NCBI RefSeq assembly: GCF_033473495.1
Contig: NC_088942.1
Span: 1,674,001-1,738,000 of the forward strand
Reading direction: 5' to 3'
From: Cercospora beticola
Lineage: Eukaryota > Ascomycota > Dothideomycetes > Mycosphaerellales > Mycosphaerellaceae
Length of the DNA: 64,000 bases
This document shows, one piece after another, positions 33,401 through 44,738 of this stretch. The notes beneath the pieces were generated by a model. That model did no database searches and was not told the DNA's origin. It saw nothing but the letters and a program-made list of their open reading frames with translations. The stretch's first letter is position 1, and each line of letters begins with the position of its first letter. Position numbers and translations under genes: made by a program.

Positions 33401-34920
33401 TTACTCTTCATCATCGCTGCTCTCCTCCTCCGACTCCTCTTCCTCCTCTTCGGCCTTTGGTGCAGCCGCCTTCTTGGCCATCTTCTTCTTCTTGCTCTTT
33501 GGCTTCTTAGCCTTGGTGCTGTTCTTGTTCAGGGGCAGCTCCAAGATCTTCAGAACTTCCTCATCCGTGATCTTTTTATCAGATTGCCACTGCGAGATAT
33601 CCACAGCTGGAGGTGCTGACAGCTTCTGCACACCATTCTTGGTGATGGCTACATTAAAGTCAGCAAATGCACTTTGACAATGATTTGTACCTCGGACCGT
33701 CCAGACGTCAGTCCTTTTTACTCACCGACAGTCTCGAATAGACGGCTCACTGGCTCGCCATCCGTAGAGCCTGCAGGCTCGTATGCGCGAACAACACCAC
33801 CGCGGACGCACTCAATCACACCGACCTTGGCGTCCTTCTCACTGTCAAGCTGGCGCAAGCTGAATGGGAATGTGCCGAATTTCTTCTGGATCTCCGAAAG
33901 AGTGGCCCTCGAGCTGGGTCGCTTCAGTCCGTAGGTGGTAGCAGTCCTGCGATGCAGTGTCGTCCTCTTTGGCAAGCTCTTGACTTTGCCGTTTCCAGTG
34001 CTCACGCCGATCTCCAGGCCCCAGACTTCACCGACCTCCGCAAGGCCCTCTCCCTTCACGCCCTCGCCCGGTGCCAGGATGATCTTCTTCTTGCCCTCAA
34101 TCTCGTTGCGATCGAAGAGCCAGCATGTCGTGTTCTCCACCAGATTGCAGTCATAGCTCTTGACAACCTTCTCGAGCAGCTGTGTGATCTTTGCCTGACT
34201 GTATGGCTTCTGCGATTGTGCCTTCTTTTGCTCTTCCTCCGTGCCTGTAGCGACCAGTCCGGGTGGAGCAACGAGACGAAGCAGCAGCTCGTTCGCGTAG
34301 TGAGTTGCCAGTGCGAGGTCGGCTTGCCGTCCGGATAGAGTCTTCTCGGAATCTCCCTTGGCTCGTGCAAAGACTGTGTCGCAGACAATGGCACCGAAGC
34401 CGTCGATTTGAGCACCAAGCTGAATCTTGACCGGCTCGCCCGCCTTCAGTGTGGTTTCGGCCTCCTCGGCGTCTGAGACAAGGGGCGTGTATGGAGTGAC
34501 ATAGTCGCTGGGCGAGACGGTGACTGGGTGCGAGATGCCTTTTGCGATCTTTTTGCCCTTGTAGACCTTTGCGATCTCCTCGTCCAGAAGTTTGTCACCT
34601 CGTTGACAGAGCTCAACGACCTTGGCACCCTCCGTGATCCATCCTGCAGCATGTCAGCTCGAAGTACTCGAGGCAGCTGCTGGCAGTACTGACCCGAAAC
34701 AGCCTCGAGGACTTTCTGGCCGATCTGCGCCGCAGTTTTATACTTGGTGAGCCTGTGATTCGGTCAGTGGCTGTCGATTGGCAGAGTTCCATTGGGCACG
34801 CGCTCACGTGTCGGGGTTGTTGAGCGAGTAGTCTGCAAAGTGTGTCAGTCATGGATAGACGAGATTGGTGCCATGTGCTTCGGCATTGCGCGACTCACCA
34901 ACAGCAGCCGCTTCCGCCAT
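33401..34920 (-). CDS. PA2G4/Cdb4-like protein (Ebp1 family, M24 peptidase fold)
   Basis: Five exons, 34920-34899, 34832-34808, 34752-34694, 34643-33726 and 33648-33401, encode 423 residues. The first three exons are only 22, 25 and 59 nt, yet phases join exactly. The N-terminus reads MAEAAAVDYSLNNPDTLTKY, then KTAAQIGQKVLEAV. The DYSLNNPDTLTKYK block is the start of PA2G4/Ebp1 and fission-yeast Cdb4 (curved-DNA-binding protein). The middle keeps the pita-bread fold landmarks (GAQIDGFGAIVCDTVF; ATHYANELLLRL; LVENTTCWLF). Canonical metal ligands of methionine aminopeptidases are not expected in this family. The C-terminus is a Lys-rich stretch followed by a Glu/Asp tail, suiting RNA or ribosome binding. 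Ebp1 proteins act in ribosome biogenesis and growth control in nucleolus and cytosol. It shares an upstream region with tps2 on the opposite strand. Confidence 0.93.
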
Positions 34921-36197
34921 TGTAAAGACCGTGCGTTGCTTGATTTGTGATTGGGAGAGAAATTGTTATCGGCTACACGAAACGTAGAAGAGCAGAGCAA
35001 TATCAGCTTCGAAGTGGGAGTCAGTCCGTGCCCCGCCAAATGAGCAAGCCAAGAAACTGAAAGTCCCCACCATGCTGTGCATGCGAGCATCAACTACGCA
35101 CGCACACTCTCCGCGCTGTGGACTCGAACTGCAGCATGAGCGGTCAAGGGGTGAACTGCGGGACTTTAGCACAGCTGGGAGATGGCTGCTGCGCTGCCTA
35201 CAATGCAGCAAGTGAAGCTCGCTCAACGATGTGGATCATCCAACTCTTCAATTGACTTTGGACACCAAACAGACAGGGGCAGTCCAGCAGCACGTCGATG
35301 CGCCGCTGCGTGTGCTGCGGCGATTGGGGAGAAGCAGGAAACGGAAAGCACCGAGACGTGCTCACGCGTTGAGTGTCAATGGTCTCAGGCAGCCCGGACG
35401 GCATCGTAGCAACCAGCAGCAGCAGGAGAGTGTGAGGTGCGATGCAGAACTATTCTCGCGCAAAACAATCGGTCGGCACTGTCGCAGGGCAGGATCAGAG
35501 TCTCGATGCTGGTAGACTCTTCTCGACAGAAAAGGCACACGCGCGCGCTCATGCGTCTGTTGCGTGTTCGCGGCTTGTCTGCGGGCCGCGTGAAACTCTC
35601 GCCCGCGCTCTTTCTTGTGACATGCTGTGACTTCATCTTGCCAGCGCCAGCGCCAGTGCGATGCCAACATAACCGCGCGAACACTGCCTGCGCGGATGCC
35701 ATTGCGCGTGCTTCTTCTCTCGTTCGCGGCAAACCTGCTTGTTCCTGCTTGACATTTCTCCTGCGGCTCGTCGCTTTTTTTTTTCTTGTTTGTGTAACCA
35801 CCACCTGCGTGCTGCAGCAGCCCTCCCGCGCAAATCGCCGTTTCGAGCCTTCACTTCACTTTCGCGCATAGCAAACAACTTGAGCTCCAAGCGCCAGGCA
35901 ACCAAATCGCCAGGCAGCAACGCGTGAGTCGACTGTTTTTCATCAACATCAATTTTGTGCCGCCAGCACCTAGACACTGCCAACACCCATTCCCGGACCA
36001 CGCGAGCACCCGAACCACGTCCACACCTGGACCACGCCGGACCTACCACTTGCCATTCGCCATTCGCCGTTCGACAGTTGCCAATTGCCAGTTGCCAACT
36101 GCCACTGCCGTGTCGTGTCGGCCGCCATCCCGCGGCCGACTGCTGGAGTTTCGAGTTTTGTGCTGTTCACGTCTAAGAACGACTGCTGACTCGAGCC
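34921..36197. promoter_or_regulatory. Divergent promoter region between the PA2G4-like gene and tps2
   Basis: These 1.28 kb separate the two start codons. A T-run with pyrimidine-rich flanks lies at about 35770-35800, and a degenerate TTGCCA-type tandem repeat at about 36049-36110, inside the probable tps2 5' UTR. No coding sequence is supported. Confidence 0.5.
36049..36110. repeat. Degenerate TTGCCA/CGCCATT short tandem repeat in the tps2 leader
   Basis: About seven imperfect units of 7-9 nt with the shared core GCCA or GCCATT run through this 62-bp stretch, which lies 90-150 nt before the start codon. Confidence 0.6.
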
Positions 36198-39100
36198 ATG
36201 CAGCAGTGGGAGCAATTCGAGCGCGAGCTCGTGAAACGCGGCTGGCGAATGTCGCCCATCACTCGTCCAACCGCCGAGAGGCAGGACAGCACGCTGCCTG
36301 CCCACCTCCGTGAAGACGTCACGAGCATTCCAGTCACTCCAACTGTCAGCAACGAGGCCTACGTACCCCCAAGCACAGGCTCGGCACTCACGCGCGACCC
36401 GCCCACCCACGTCCTCGAAGCCATTGGCGCTGCCGGACAACAAGAGTATTTCTCGGATCGACCGGGGCCATCGACGGACCCGAACTCAGCTCAACGAGCC
36501 ACCGATGGAGCCAAGAATGGAGAAGACATTCTCCGCCGTCTGAGTCTCACTGGACCGACTTCCACGACCGACTATGATAGTATCGACCCTCGCACCGCTC
36601 ACCCTAGCTTGGGCCTGACTGGCAACATCATCAGCGCAAATTTTGCCGTGCCCTACAAGGTCGGCTACACCACTTCAGGGGAATGGGTGAGACACGTAGT
36701 CGAGGTCTGTCGTGAGATTATGACTGACATCAAAGCAGGAGCTCCAGCAGAGAAGAGGTACATCCGCTCTCTTCGACTCGTTCTCGTGGCTCGCGTCCGA
36801 GAAGTCTCCTTGGAAGCACACCCTAGTCGGCTGGACTGGAGAAATTGATCGAGTGATCCGCCGTAAGGATGACGATCATTCTGCAGGGACCAATGGAATC
36901 ACTTCGATGGACTCGGTCCCACTCAGCAAGCAGTCCGCTCCCATACCAGTCAACAAGGGCGAGAAATCTCCGCAGCCAACCGAACTCTCGGAATTGCATG
37001 TGCCCTTGGCCGACAGACGCAAGCTCGAGAGGAAGCTCGCGGCGGAATCTGGCGGCCATGTCTCTCCTGTCTGGTTGTGGGACGACATTGACGACAACGA
37101 AGTAGCAACCTTCCGGAACCAAGCTCGATGGAGGCGGTACGCAGAACACGAGCTATTCACGTTGTTCCACTACAAGCAGAATGAGCCCAGCGACGGTCGA
37201 GCTCTTCGGAAGACTTGGGCGGACTATTGCCTGCTCAACAAGACTTTCGCAGATCACATTGTCAGCATCTACACTCCTGGCGACATCATCCTGATTCACG
37301 ACTATCACCTGCTGCTTCTGCCAAGCTTGTTGAGGCAACGCCTGCCAAACGTCTACATTGGCTTCTTCCTACACGTACCGTTCCCCAGTAGTGAATACTA
37401 CAGGTGCCTGACTCGCCGCAAGGAAATACTTGAGGGAGTTCTTGGCTCCAACATGATTGGCTTCCAGGCATACAGTTATGCTCGCCACTTCTCCTCTTGC
37501 TGCACGCGCATCCTTTCATTTGCATCTTCATCTGCCGGCGTGGATGCATACGGAGCTCATGTGCCAGTGGATGTGTTCCCCATCGGAATCAACGCGGAAG
37601 CCACGATCAAGGCTGCGTTCGAGTCTCCCGGGGTCGAAACCAAAATACAATCGCTTCGCGAACAGTACCACGGGAAGCAGATCATCGTCGGGCGCGATCG
37701 TCTTGACACAGTCCGAGGTGTTGCACAAAAGCTGCAAGCGTTCGAGATATTTCTTGAACGCCATCCGGACATGCACGACAAGGTTGTCCTCATCCAGGTC
37801 ACGAGCCCCACTAGCATTGAGGATCGCGATGACAAAGGTGACAAGACTGCCAACAAGATCTCTGAGTTGGTCGCGAGAATCAACGGAACGTATGGATCGT
37901 TGAGTTTCACGCCAGTTCAGCACTATCCCCAGTATCTCTCAGAGGAAGAGTATTTCGCATTGCTTCGTATTGCCGACCTGGGCTTGATCACGAGTGTCCG
38001 CGATGGCATGAACACGACAGCTCTCGAATACGTTGCTTGTCAGCGCGACAACCACGGTCCTCTGATAATCTCTGAGTTCTCTGGTACGGCTGGCAGTCTG
38101 GCTGATGCCATTCACATCAACCCATGGGATCTTGGAGGCACGGCGGACGAGATTTACGCCGCGTTGCAAATGGGTCGAGAGGAGCGAGAGCAGAAGCACC
38201 AACTGCTGAATCAGCATGTGACAACCAACACGGTGCAATACTGGACCTCGAGCTACATCAAGCGTCTGCTGACGAACCTTGCTTCTTACGATCAATCATT
38301 CGTAACCCCAGTTCTCGACCGCGCAAAGCTGTTGCAACGGTATCGCAATTCATCAAGACGTCTGTTCATGTTCGATTATGACGGTACCCTGACACCAATC
38401 GTCAATGACCCGAACTCAGCGATCCCATCAGATAGAGTCATCCGATCGCTGAAGACACTTGCTTCGGACCCTAAGAATCAGGTCTGGATTATCAGCGGCC
38501 GCGACCAACAATTTCTCGACGAATGGATGGGACACATTCCCGAGCTCGGTCTGTCTGCTGAGCACGGAGCATTCATGCGACCACCGAACTCGAACAATTG
38601 GGAGAACTTGACCAAAACGCTGGACATGTCGTGGCAGGAAGATGTTATGAAGGTCTTCACTCGCTACTCGGAACAGACACAGGGAAGTTTCATCGAACGC
38701 AAGAAGATCGCGGTGACCTGGCACTACCGGCGTGCGGATCCAGAGCTTGGACCGTATCGCGCTCGGGAGTGCCAGAGGTATCTGCAGCAAACAGTGGCGA
38801 GGGAATACGAGGTCGAAGTCATGACCGGAAAAGCGAACTTGGAAGTGCGGCCTCGCTTTGTCAACAAGGGCGAGATTGCGAGGCGTCTGGTTATAGAGTA
38901 CGGCATGGAACCATCAAAGGCTCCGGACTTCGTACTCTGTGCTGGGGACGACTTCACTGATGAAGGTAAGACATTCATCGTGATGCACACATGCAACAAG
39001 CGCAACTAACCTCATCCTAGATATGTTCCGCTCGCTCGGCCAGTCTCATTTGCCGCAAGATCATCGCTTCGCAGTCACCGTAGGTGCAAAGACCAAGCAG

Positions 39101-39241
39101 ACGCTCGCATCATGGCATCTGCTCGAGCCTGCAGATGTCATCTCGTGCATCGCGTTGCTCAATGGCAGTGCCGACGGCGGAAATGTGGGAGCAGTGGCCG
39201 CTCTGGATGGTACGGTGCCGGAGTCCAGGCCTGTGCTATAG
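36198..39241 (+). CDS. tps2: Trehalose-6-phosphate phosphatase (Tps2-type, GT20 plus HAD)
   Basis: Three exons, 36198-36686, 36739-38965 and 39021-39241, encode 978 residues. Introns of 52 and 55 nt have GTGAGA...GCAG and GTAAGA...CTAG borders. After about 150 disordered residues comes a glycosyltransferase-20 domain: VWLWDDID, HDYHLLLLPSLLRQRLPNVYIGFFLHVPFPSSE, then VFPIGINAEA, RLDTVRGV, SVRDGMNTTALEYVAC and SEFSGTAGSL. From about residue 700 a HAD phosphatase follows, with motif I (FDYDGTLTP, about 706), SGRD and the acidic motif GDDFTDED (about 898-905, spanning the last intron). Tps2 dephosphorylates trehalose-6-phosphate to trehalose in the cytosolic synthase complex; its GT20 part is normally structural. 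The HAD catalytic residues are present, so the phosphatase looks active. Trehalose serves stress tolerance in fungi; no stress element was confirmed upstream. Confidence 0.95.
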
Positions 39242-39569
39242 TGCGTATACGAGTCACAGGCGTTGATCGGTGGCATTCGTGGATGCATAGCAAGGCGTTC
39301 GAGGTGGTGCATCAAGCAGCGCAAACGGTTTACATGGGCTGAAAGGTTTTGGTGCTGTAATCACAGCGCCCAGATAGAGCTCGCTGGAGTGTAGCATAGT
39401 CCGCAGGCATAATGTGGTTGCGTTTCTCCAACACTTTCGCGAGTACTGTTTGATACGGTTTGCCAAGACGGGAGCTCTGCCCCGTCTCGTGGCTTCGGCA
39501 TTGCAGGTGAAGCTCGTTGCTGTGAGCAAGCACGAAGCTTCACAATAGTCCACAGCTTCCATCACCTCC
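39242..39569. other. Short intergenic region
   Basis: The 328 bp between tps2 and the next plus-strand gene hold the tps2 terminator and the downstream promoter. Nothing else is visible. Confidence 0.5.
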
Positions 39570-41516
39570 ATGCAATGCCATCGACTGGCACTGCGCGCCG
39601 TTTGCCGTGCGAGTAACGCTTACGACCCATCGCGAGCACTTCGCTCTGCTTTTGGAACCGCCACGCCACGAAGAGAACACAATGATCGCATTCCGTCTGC
39701 ATGGGAGCCAACTGAATGGGAAGAATTGCCAGATACTGTGCGGCAGCAGGAAACTGCAGGTGTGAAAGATGCAGAGCCCAACACTGAACACGAAGACTCG
39801 CCGACAGCCTCCGCCGAGGCTACAAAGACGACATCGAAACAAGATGCGCGGGCAACAAGTGGGGAGCGCAAACACATGCAAATAGTGCGACGCATAAAGA
39901 CGCGAGCACAGGGCAATGAAGCAGCAAAAACGGAGGTGACCTCTCTCCAACAATACGTGCGAGGGATATTGCGGCGCCAAGTTGCTCGAGCAGAGGCATT
40001 CCCGCCAAGCGGGCGAGGTGATGTACCATCCGCAGCCATGTCCGATGAACGGCTCTGGCTTCCACACCTGAACGGGAAATTGTTTGTTGGGGCGGATAAG
40101 TGGCAGCCCGAAATAGTCAATTTGGCCTTGCTTAATCGACGACTGCACGAGGACAAGCGTTACACAGAGGAATGGTCTCCTCACGAAAAAGGGCAAATTG
40201 GAGCCGCATTCGACTATCGGCCGAGGGTTGTGCAGCCTCGCACGCCTGTCATAGGAGAAGACGTATCACCTCCCGCGCCATGGGAGACAGCTCCAAAAGG
40301 GAGGCGAGAAGGGAATCTTCGTGGTATTGCGTATGCTGAACACGAGTTCGAGAAAGCGATCGCGCGGTTTGTCAACTATATGAAGCCCACTCCACTAGAA
40401 ACATTCGCACGGAAGACTGCCGCCAAGGAGGTCATGTCTTTTATCCAGGAGACATTGCGCGGACACCAAAACATTGCAGCTGAGCTTCAAGGCTCCGAGA
40501 AAACCGGGTTGGCCATGCCAACCTCAGACATTGACATCCGAGTTTGGGAGCAGTCAGACGAAGAAGTCCCCTATAGGGCGAAACCATATGTCCTGGGCAA
40601 AAGGATATTGAAATCTATGAGACCACTCGAATACGCTTTGAGAAAACACCCAGAAAGATTCGTGCTGGTGACATTCCGTGACGGCCTCCACCCGATCATC
40701 AATTTCCAGCATCGACCATCTGGCCTCGATTTCCAGATTGTAGCAGGCAGGCCTTCATATCTCCAAGAAGATGCCGTCGCAAAGTATCTTTCAGAGATAC
40801 CTCAGCTGCGTGCTCTATTTACTGTCGTCCGTACCTTTTTCGACGTCAGAGGCCTGCTGCCCGTGTATTCCGGCGGTATTGGCTCATACGGCTGTTTCGT
40901 CATGCTCATACCACCAATATTGCGCGCAAAAAAGACACTGTCGGCTCCTGTCCTCGGTTTACTGCGCCGCGTCTTCGCTTTTTACCGTCCGTGCAACGTG
41001 GTCGATCCCACCAATTACGGAGTATCCTGCTTTCCACGCCAGATCTTCAAGAAGCATGACCCGGACCATGTATACGACCTATTCGCGCGTTACGCCGAGC
41101 GAAGAGGGGATCCAATCCGAGCTGGACAATGGCGGATAGGCCAACGTAGAAAATACCTGCCATACCTGCTTACGTTGCAGGACCCAGCGAACCCAAATAA
41201 TGATTTGGGTGCCCGCACGTATGCCATCAAACACATCCTAGCCACGTTCATGAGAGCGCGAAGGGATTTGCGGCGTTGGAAAGTGAGGATGGCACGCGAT
41301 CCTCAGACACCATATGAGCCGTTCCTTGAACAGCTTGTTGGACGTCCGGATCTCCTGTATCGGGAGCAGCGGCAGGCACTCGAAGAGTATGGACGAGCGG
41401 TTAAGGATGGCAAAGAGCCCTCCTACTTGACTGAAGATGAGGCCGCCCAGCTTCTGCACGGTCACGGGTTTGGCGATGGTCATAAGGGCGCACTGATTAG
41501 GAAAGTGTGGGAGTGA
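39570..41516 (+). CDS. Mitochondrial non-canonical poly(A) polymerase / Trf4-like nucleotidyltransferase
   Basis: A single exon encodes 648 residues. The first 40 residues (MQCHRLALRAVCRASNAYDPSRALRSAFG) are Arg-rich, lack acids until residue 19 and look like a mitochondrial presequence. The nucleotidyltransferase core starts near residue 308 with GSEKTGLAMPTSDIDIRVWE. This matches the G-S-x(3)-G-L-x(4)-SDID signature of Trf4/Cid1-type polymerases, whose two Asp bind metal. A third acidic residue is likely in GLDFQIV. The PAP-associated part shows VYSGGIGSYGCFVMLI. The family adds A or U tails to RNA. The combination of presequence and large N-terminal extension suggests a role on mitochondrial transcripts, but the substrate is not known from sequence. 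The 170-residue Arg/Lys-rich C-terminus may bind RNA. Confidence 0.82.
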   Translation: MQCHRLALRAVCRASNAYDPSRALRSAFGTATPRREHNDRIPSAWEPTEWEELPDTVRQQETAGVKDAEPNTEHEDSPTASAEATKTTSKQDARATSGERKHMQIVRRIKTRAQGNEAAKTEVTSLQQYVRGILRRQVARAEAFPPSGRGDVPSAAMSDERLWLPHLNGKLFVGADKWQPEIVNLALLNRRLHEDKRYTEEWSPHEKGQIGAAFDYRPRVVQPRTPVIGEDVSPPAPWETAPKGRREGNLRGIAYAEHEFEKAIARFVNYMKPTPLETFARKTAAKEVMSFIQETLRGHQNIAAELQGSEKTGLAMPTSDIDIRVWEQSDEEVPYRAKPYVLGKRILKSMRPLEYALRKHPERFVLVTFRDGLHPIINFQHRPSGLDFQIVAGRPSYLQEDAVAKYLSEIPQLRALFTVVRTFFDVRGLLPVYSGGIGSYGCFVMLIPPILRAKKTLSAPVLGLLRRVFAFYRPCNVVDPTNYGVSCFPRQIFKKHDPDHVYDLFARYAERRGDPIRAGQWRIGQRRKYLPYLLTLQDPANPNNDLGARTYAIKHILATFMRARRDLRRWKVRMARDPQTPYEPFLEQLVGRPDLLYREQRQALEEYGRAVKDGKEPSYLTEDEAAQLLHGHGFGDGHKGALIRKVWE

Positions 41517-41861
41517 AATTCAAATCGATACGGATGCAGCAGTGGGCGCCATTCTCAGGAGCAGGATCATACATTCTATGAGAAGAGCGGCATCAGATAT
41601 AAGTAGCTTGGGATGTTTGCCCCGGGGAGCAGGCACGCAACAAGTCAGTCGGTCGAACACAAGACCGTGAAGTTTGGTCCTGTTTCGTTACTCCACAATT
41701 CGTCTGCCAGCCACCGTGTTTAGCCACGACGGACCAACCCCAAACTCCACCCAAACCTTTTATCTTCAAACGTCTGTCTGTCCCTTGAATGCCTGTGACA
41801 CCAGAGGCTCACAGCACTCGGCCATCACCAAACTGTTCTGTCTGCATGACCAAGTACGACA
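41517..41861. other. Intergenic region, rtg2 promoter
   Basis: These 345 bp between two plus-strand genes include a pyrimidine-rich leader just before the rtg2 start. No other feature is seen. Confidence 0.5.
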
Positions 41862-43583
41862 ATGGCACTAATTCCGGCCCTTCATGCCGCAGAGCATCTC
41901 CACGCAATCGTGGACATGGGCTCAAATGGGATTCGATTCAGTCTATCAAGTCTGCAACCACCGACACAACGCATAATGCCAACTCTATACCAGCACCGAG
42001 TAGGCATCTCACTTTACGATGCACAATATTCACAAACAGGCGAAAGAATCCCGATAGACGACAAGACCATCAAGGCCGTCACAGCAGCTTTCAAGCAATT
42101 CAAACGCACTTGTCAAGATTTCGGAGTACCAGAGCAGAATACTACAGTATTGGCAACAGAAGCTACGCGAACTGCTATTAATTCGGAACTTTTTCGCGCG
42201 GAGATCAAGAAGGCAGTTGGGTGGGAAGTGACGATGCTTGCTAAGGAAGAGGAAGGTAGGGTGGGTGCTATGGGTGTGGCATCTTCTTTACCTTCGTTGA
42301 GTGGGCTTGTTATGGATCTTGGAGGTGGGAGTACGCAGTTGAGTTGGATTGTGAAGAATGGGGCTAGTGATGGGGTGCGATTGCCGCCTTCTGGAGCTGT
42401 TAGTATGCCTTATGGCGCTGCTGCGATGGCGAGGCGGCTTGCTGAGGCGGAGAAGACTGGGACGACTGCGAAGCTGCGAGAGGAAGTCTACAGCGCAGTG
42501 AGAAATGCTTACGAGACTTTGCAAGTGCCGAAGGAATTGGAGAGAGCTGCGACAGAAGCGGGTGGATTCACGTTGTATCTTTCTGGAGGCGGGTTTCGTG
42601 GCTGGGGTTATGTGCTGATGAGCCAGCATCGTATTCAGCCATACCCGATACCTGTGATCAACGGCTTTCGTGTCAGCAGAAATGCTTTCCTGGAAATCGA
42701 TCAAGTCAAGGCTGCAGCTGCGGATTCACTCGAACCCACTGGAGAAGGCGAGCTGTTCAGGATATCGGAACGTCGTGCTGGACAAGTACCAGCTGTTGCA
42801 TTCCTTGTCAACGTCCTTGCTGAAGCGCTGCCACAAGTCAAGGAGGTTCGTTTTTGTCAAGGTGGTGTCCGGGAAGGTCATCTATTCTCATCGTTTCCAA
42901 CGGAACTCAAAGCAGAGCTGCCTCTGGTTGTGGCTACCCGACCCTTCGCAAACACAGAATCTTCGAAGAAACTTGTCGCAATTCTCGAATCTGCATTTCC
43001 TGCAGGCTCAACATCTGGTGCTGCGGATGACTACAAGAGCATCTTTATCCCGGACTTGCTCGAAGCGTTCGCGAATCTGATATACTACCACTCCAGCCAT
43101 TCCAAAGACCTCCAGGCTTCAGCAGCACTCCGTAGCACCACAGCAGGCGTCCTCGCCAGCGTTCACGGCATCACTCACGAAGCCAGAACGCTCATAGCAT
43201 TACTGCTTTGTGCAAGATGGGGAGGAAGCATACCTCCAAGCGACCAAGTCTTTAAGCGCAACCTTGAACAACTGATCGAATCACCTTGGACACTATGGTG
43301 GATCAACTATCTCGGCGCAGTGGCTTCCTTGATCGCAAGTATCTACCCTGCAGGGCCACTGGTAGGACATGAGCGACTCCGCCTCAAAGCCGCATGGGAC
43401 AGAGATGAAAAGCAGCGAGCGCTTTTGGTCTTGGAAGTCGGTGTCTCCGGCGATGTGGATGAAGAAGTTGTCGAACACGAGGCGCACGAGGTAGAGAAGG
43501 TTGGTAAGCGGAAACGCTGGATTGGTGGGCGAGACGGCATCGGTCATCGATTATCTGTCAAGGTCCATTCTATCAGATCTTGA
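41862..43583 (+). CDS. rtg2: Retrograde regulation protein 2-like (Ppx/GppA phosphatase family)
   Basis: A single exon encodes 573 residues. The ASKHA-fold phosphate motifs are clear: phosphate-1 AIVDMGSNGIRFSL (about residues 15-28), TVLATEATRTA (about 93), phosphate-2 GLVMDLGGGSTQLSW (about 146-160) and the adenosine-side LYLSGGGFRGWGYVL (about 237). This order matches exopolyphosphatase/GppA enzymes and their fungal paralogue Rtg2. The long C-terminal helical part (about 330-573) is typical of Rtg2. In yeast Rtg2 relays mitochondrial dysfunction to Rtg1/3 and is part of the SLIK complex. In filamentous fungi the same family may simply hydrolyse polyphosphate or guanosine phosphates, so the symbol reflects orthology and not proven function. 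The ATG at 41862 is the first in frame and directly precedes conserved sequence. Confidence 0.88.
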   Translation: MALIPALHAAEHLHAIVDMGSNGIRFSLSSLQPPTQRIMPTLYQHRVGISLYDAQYSQTGERIPIDDKTIKAVTAAFKQFKRTCQDFGVPEQNTTVLATEATRTAINSELFRAEIKKAVGWEVTMLAKEEEGRVGAMGVASSLPSLSGLVMDLGGGSTQLSWIVKNGASDGVRLPPSGAVSMPYGAAAMARRLAEAEKTGTTAKLREEVYSAVRNAYETLQVPKELERAATEAGGFTLYLSGGGFRGWGYVLMSQHRIQPYPIPVINGFRVSRNAFLEIDQVKAAAADSLEPTGEGELFRISERRAGQVPAVAFLVNVLAEALPQVKEVRFCQGGVREGHLFSSFPTELKAELPLVVATRPFANTESSKKLVAILESAFPAGSTSGAADDYKSIFIPDLLEAFANLIYYHSSHSKDLQASAALRSTTAGVLASVHGITHEARTLIALLLCARWGGSIPPSDQVFKRNLEQLIESPWTLWWINYLGAVASLIASIYPAGPLVGHERLRLKAAWDRDEKQRALLVLEVGVSGDVDEEVVEHEAHEVEKVGKRKRWIGGRDGIGHRLSVKVHSIRS

Positions 43584-44738
43584 TACAATAATGACATGAA
43601 GCAGACTGTCATCAAGATGTCGTGTTTGGTCGAATTCGTGCGGCTAAGGCTAAGAATCCTTCTGGCTTCAAGCGGCATTTGAAATCTGCTTCGATCCCAA
43701 GGAGGCTAAGTTAGCTGTGGACAGCAAAACGTAAAGTCGCATTTAACGACAATCGTTGCTCTCTTGTCGCAGCCCCAATAATGCGCCCAGCTCGCTTCGC
43801 AAGACCTAGTGCCTTGAGCACGCTCCAGGAAACGGAGGTATGAGGAGTAATGAAGTACTTGAGTCCGTGAAAGAAGTACACAATTTTTATCATGGGCTTC
43901 CGTTTTGCTTTCCGGCAGGAGGGAGGATGTCGGCCACTATATTGTCCAGGTCTTGCCTTCAGATCATCGAAGTGTGGTGCATAGGAGGGAGACAGGCTTA
44001 ATTCGGAGAGCATGTGTGGGCCGTATGGCAGTGTGCGACGCATACCGACCACGCGATTGTTGGCTCTTACTGTCGCTCGGGTCGGCAGTAGACCACTTTC
44101 GGTACCGTTGAAGGGGTTTTGATATTGAGGTCTGCCGATAGTGCTTCAGACGTGATGAACAACGCCCTTGAATTGGCAATCAGTGCATTCGAACCGCACC
44201 ATATTGCAGACTGACTCCAAAGATCTGTGCACGTGCAGCGGTCAGAGTCCGATGCCTCGGACGCGTAGATGGGTAGTTCACAGTTAGAAGCAGCAGCCCA
44301 GGTAGCCGACCAACCAGATGCCGATAGCATGTTCAGCAGAAGCCGATGTATAGCCTGCGATATTGCACAGTCGCTTATGAAAATAAGTTCACGCCTCTGC
44401 ACTTGGAAATGTCTTGGACTTTGGACTTGTGATGGAAAGAGGATGCCGCCAACTTCACTTCGCAGGGATACCAGACAGATCCCGTCAAATGCCGATTCCC
44501 CATGCGAGGAGTTCGCGCATGCCGATCTGCCAAGAAACGCGGAGAGTGTGTCGCATCTGCAGATCAGTGATGTGATGCGCGGTGTTGGAGTGGCGGCCGA
44601 CGACTTCATCTACCGCTCGCGCCTCCCATCTCTTCTAGACCGGTTCCAAAAGCCGGACATCTCAGGAGTTCTGGTATATAGTCCTCGTCGAGGCACCATC
44701 GGCAGGGATCCATCATCCCAGCAGCTTTGACCGAGAAC
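43584..44738. other. Intergenic region before the transporter gene
   Basis: These 1.16 kb hold open frames of 180 codons (minus, 44067-44609) and 153 codons (plus, 44269-44730) that overlap each other and resemble nothing. I treat the stretch as the rtg2 terminator plus the transporter promoter and leader. Confidence 0.4.

Noticed and set aside
44067..44730. Opposing 180- and 153-codon frames upstream of the transporter
   Set aside because: They overlap on opposite strands and neither resembles a protein; the stretch fits a promoter and leader better.
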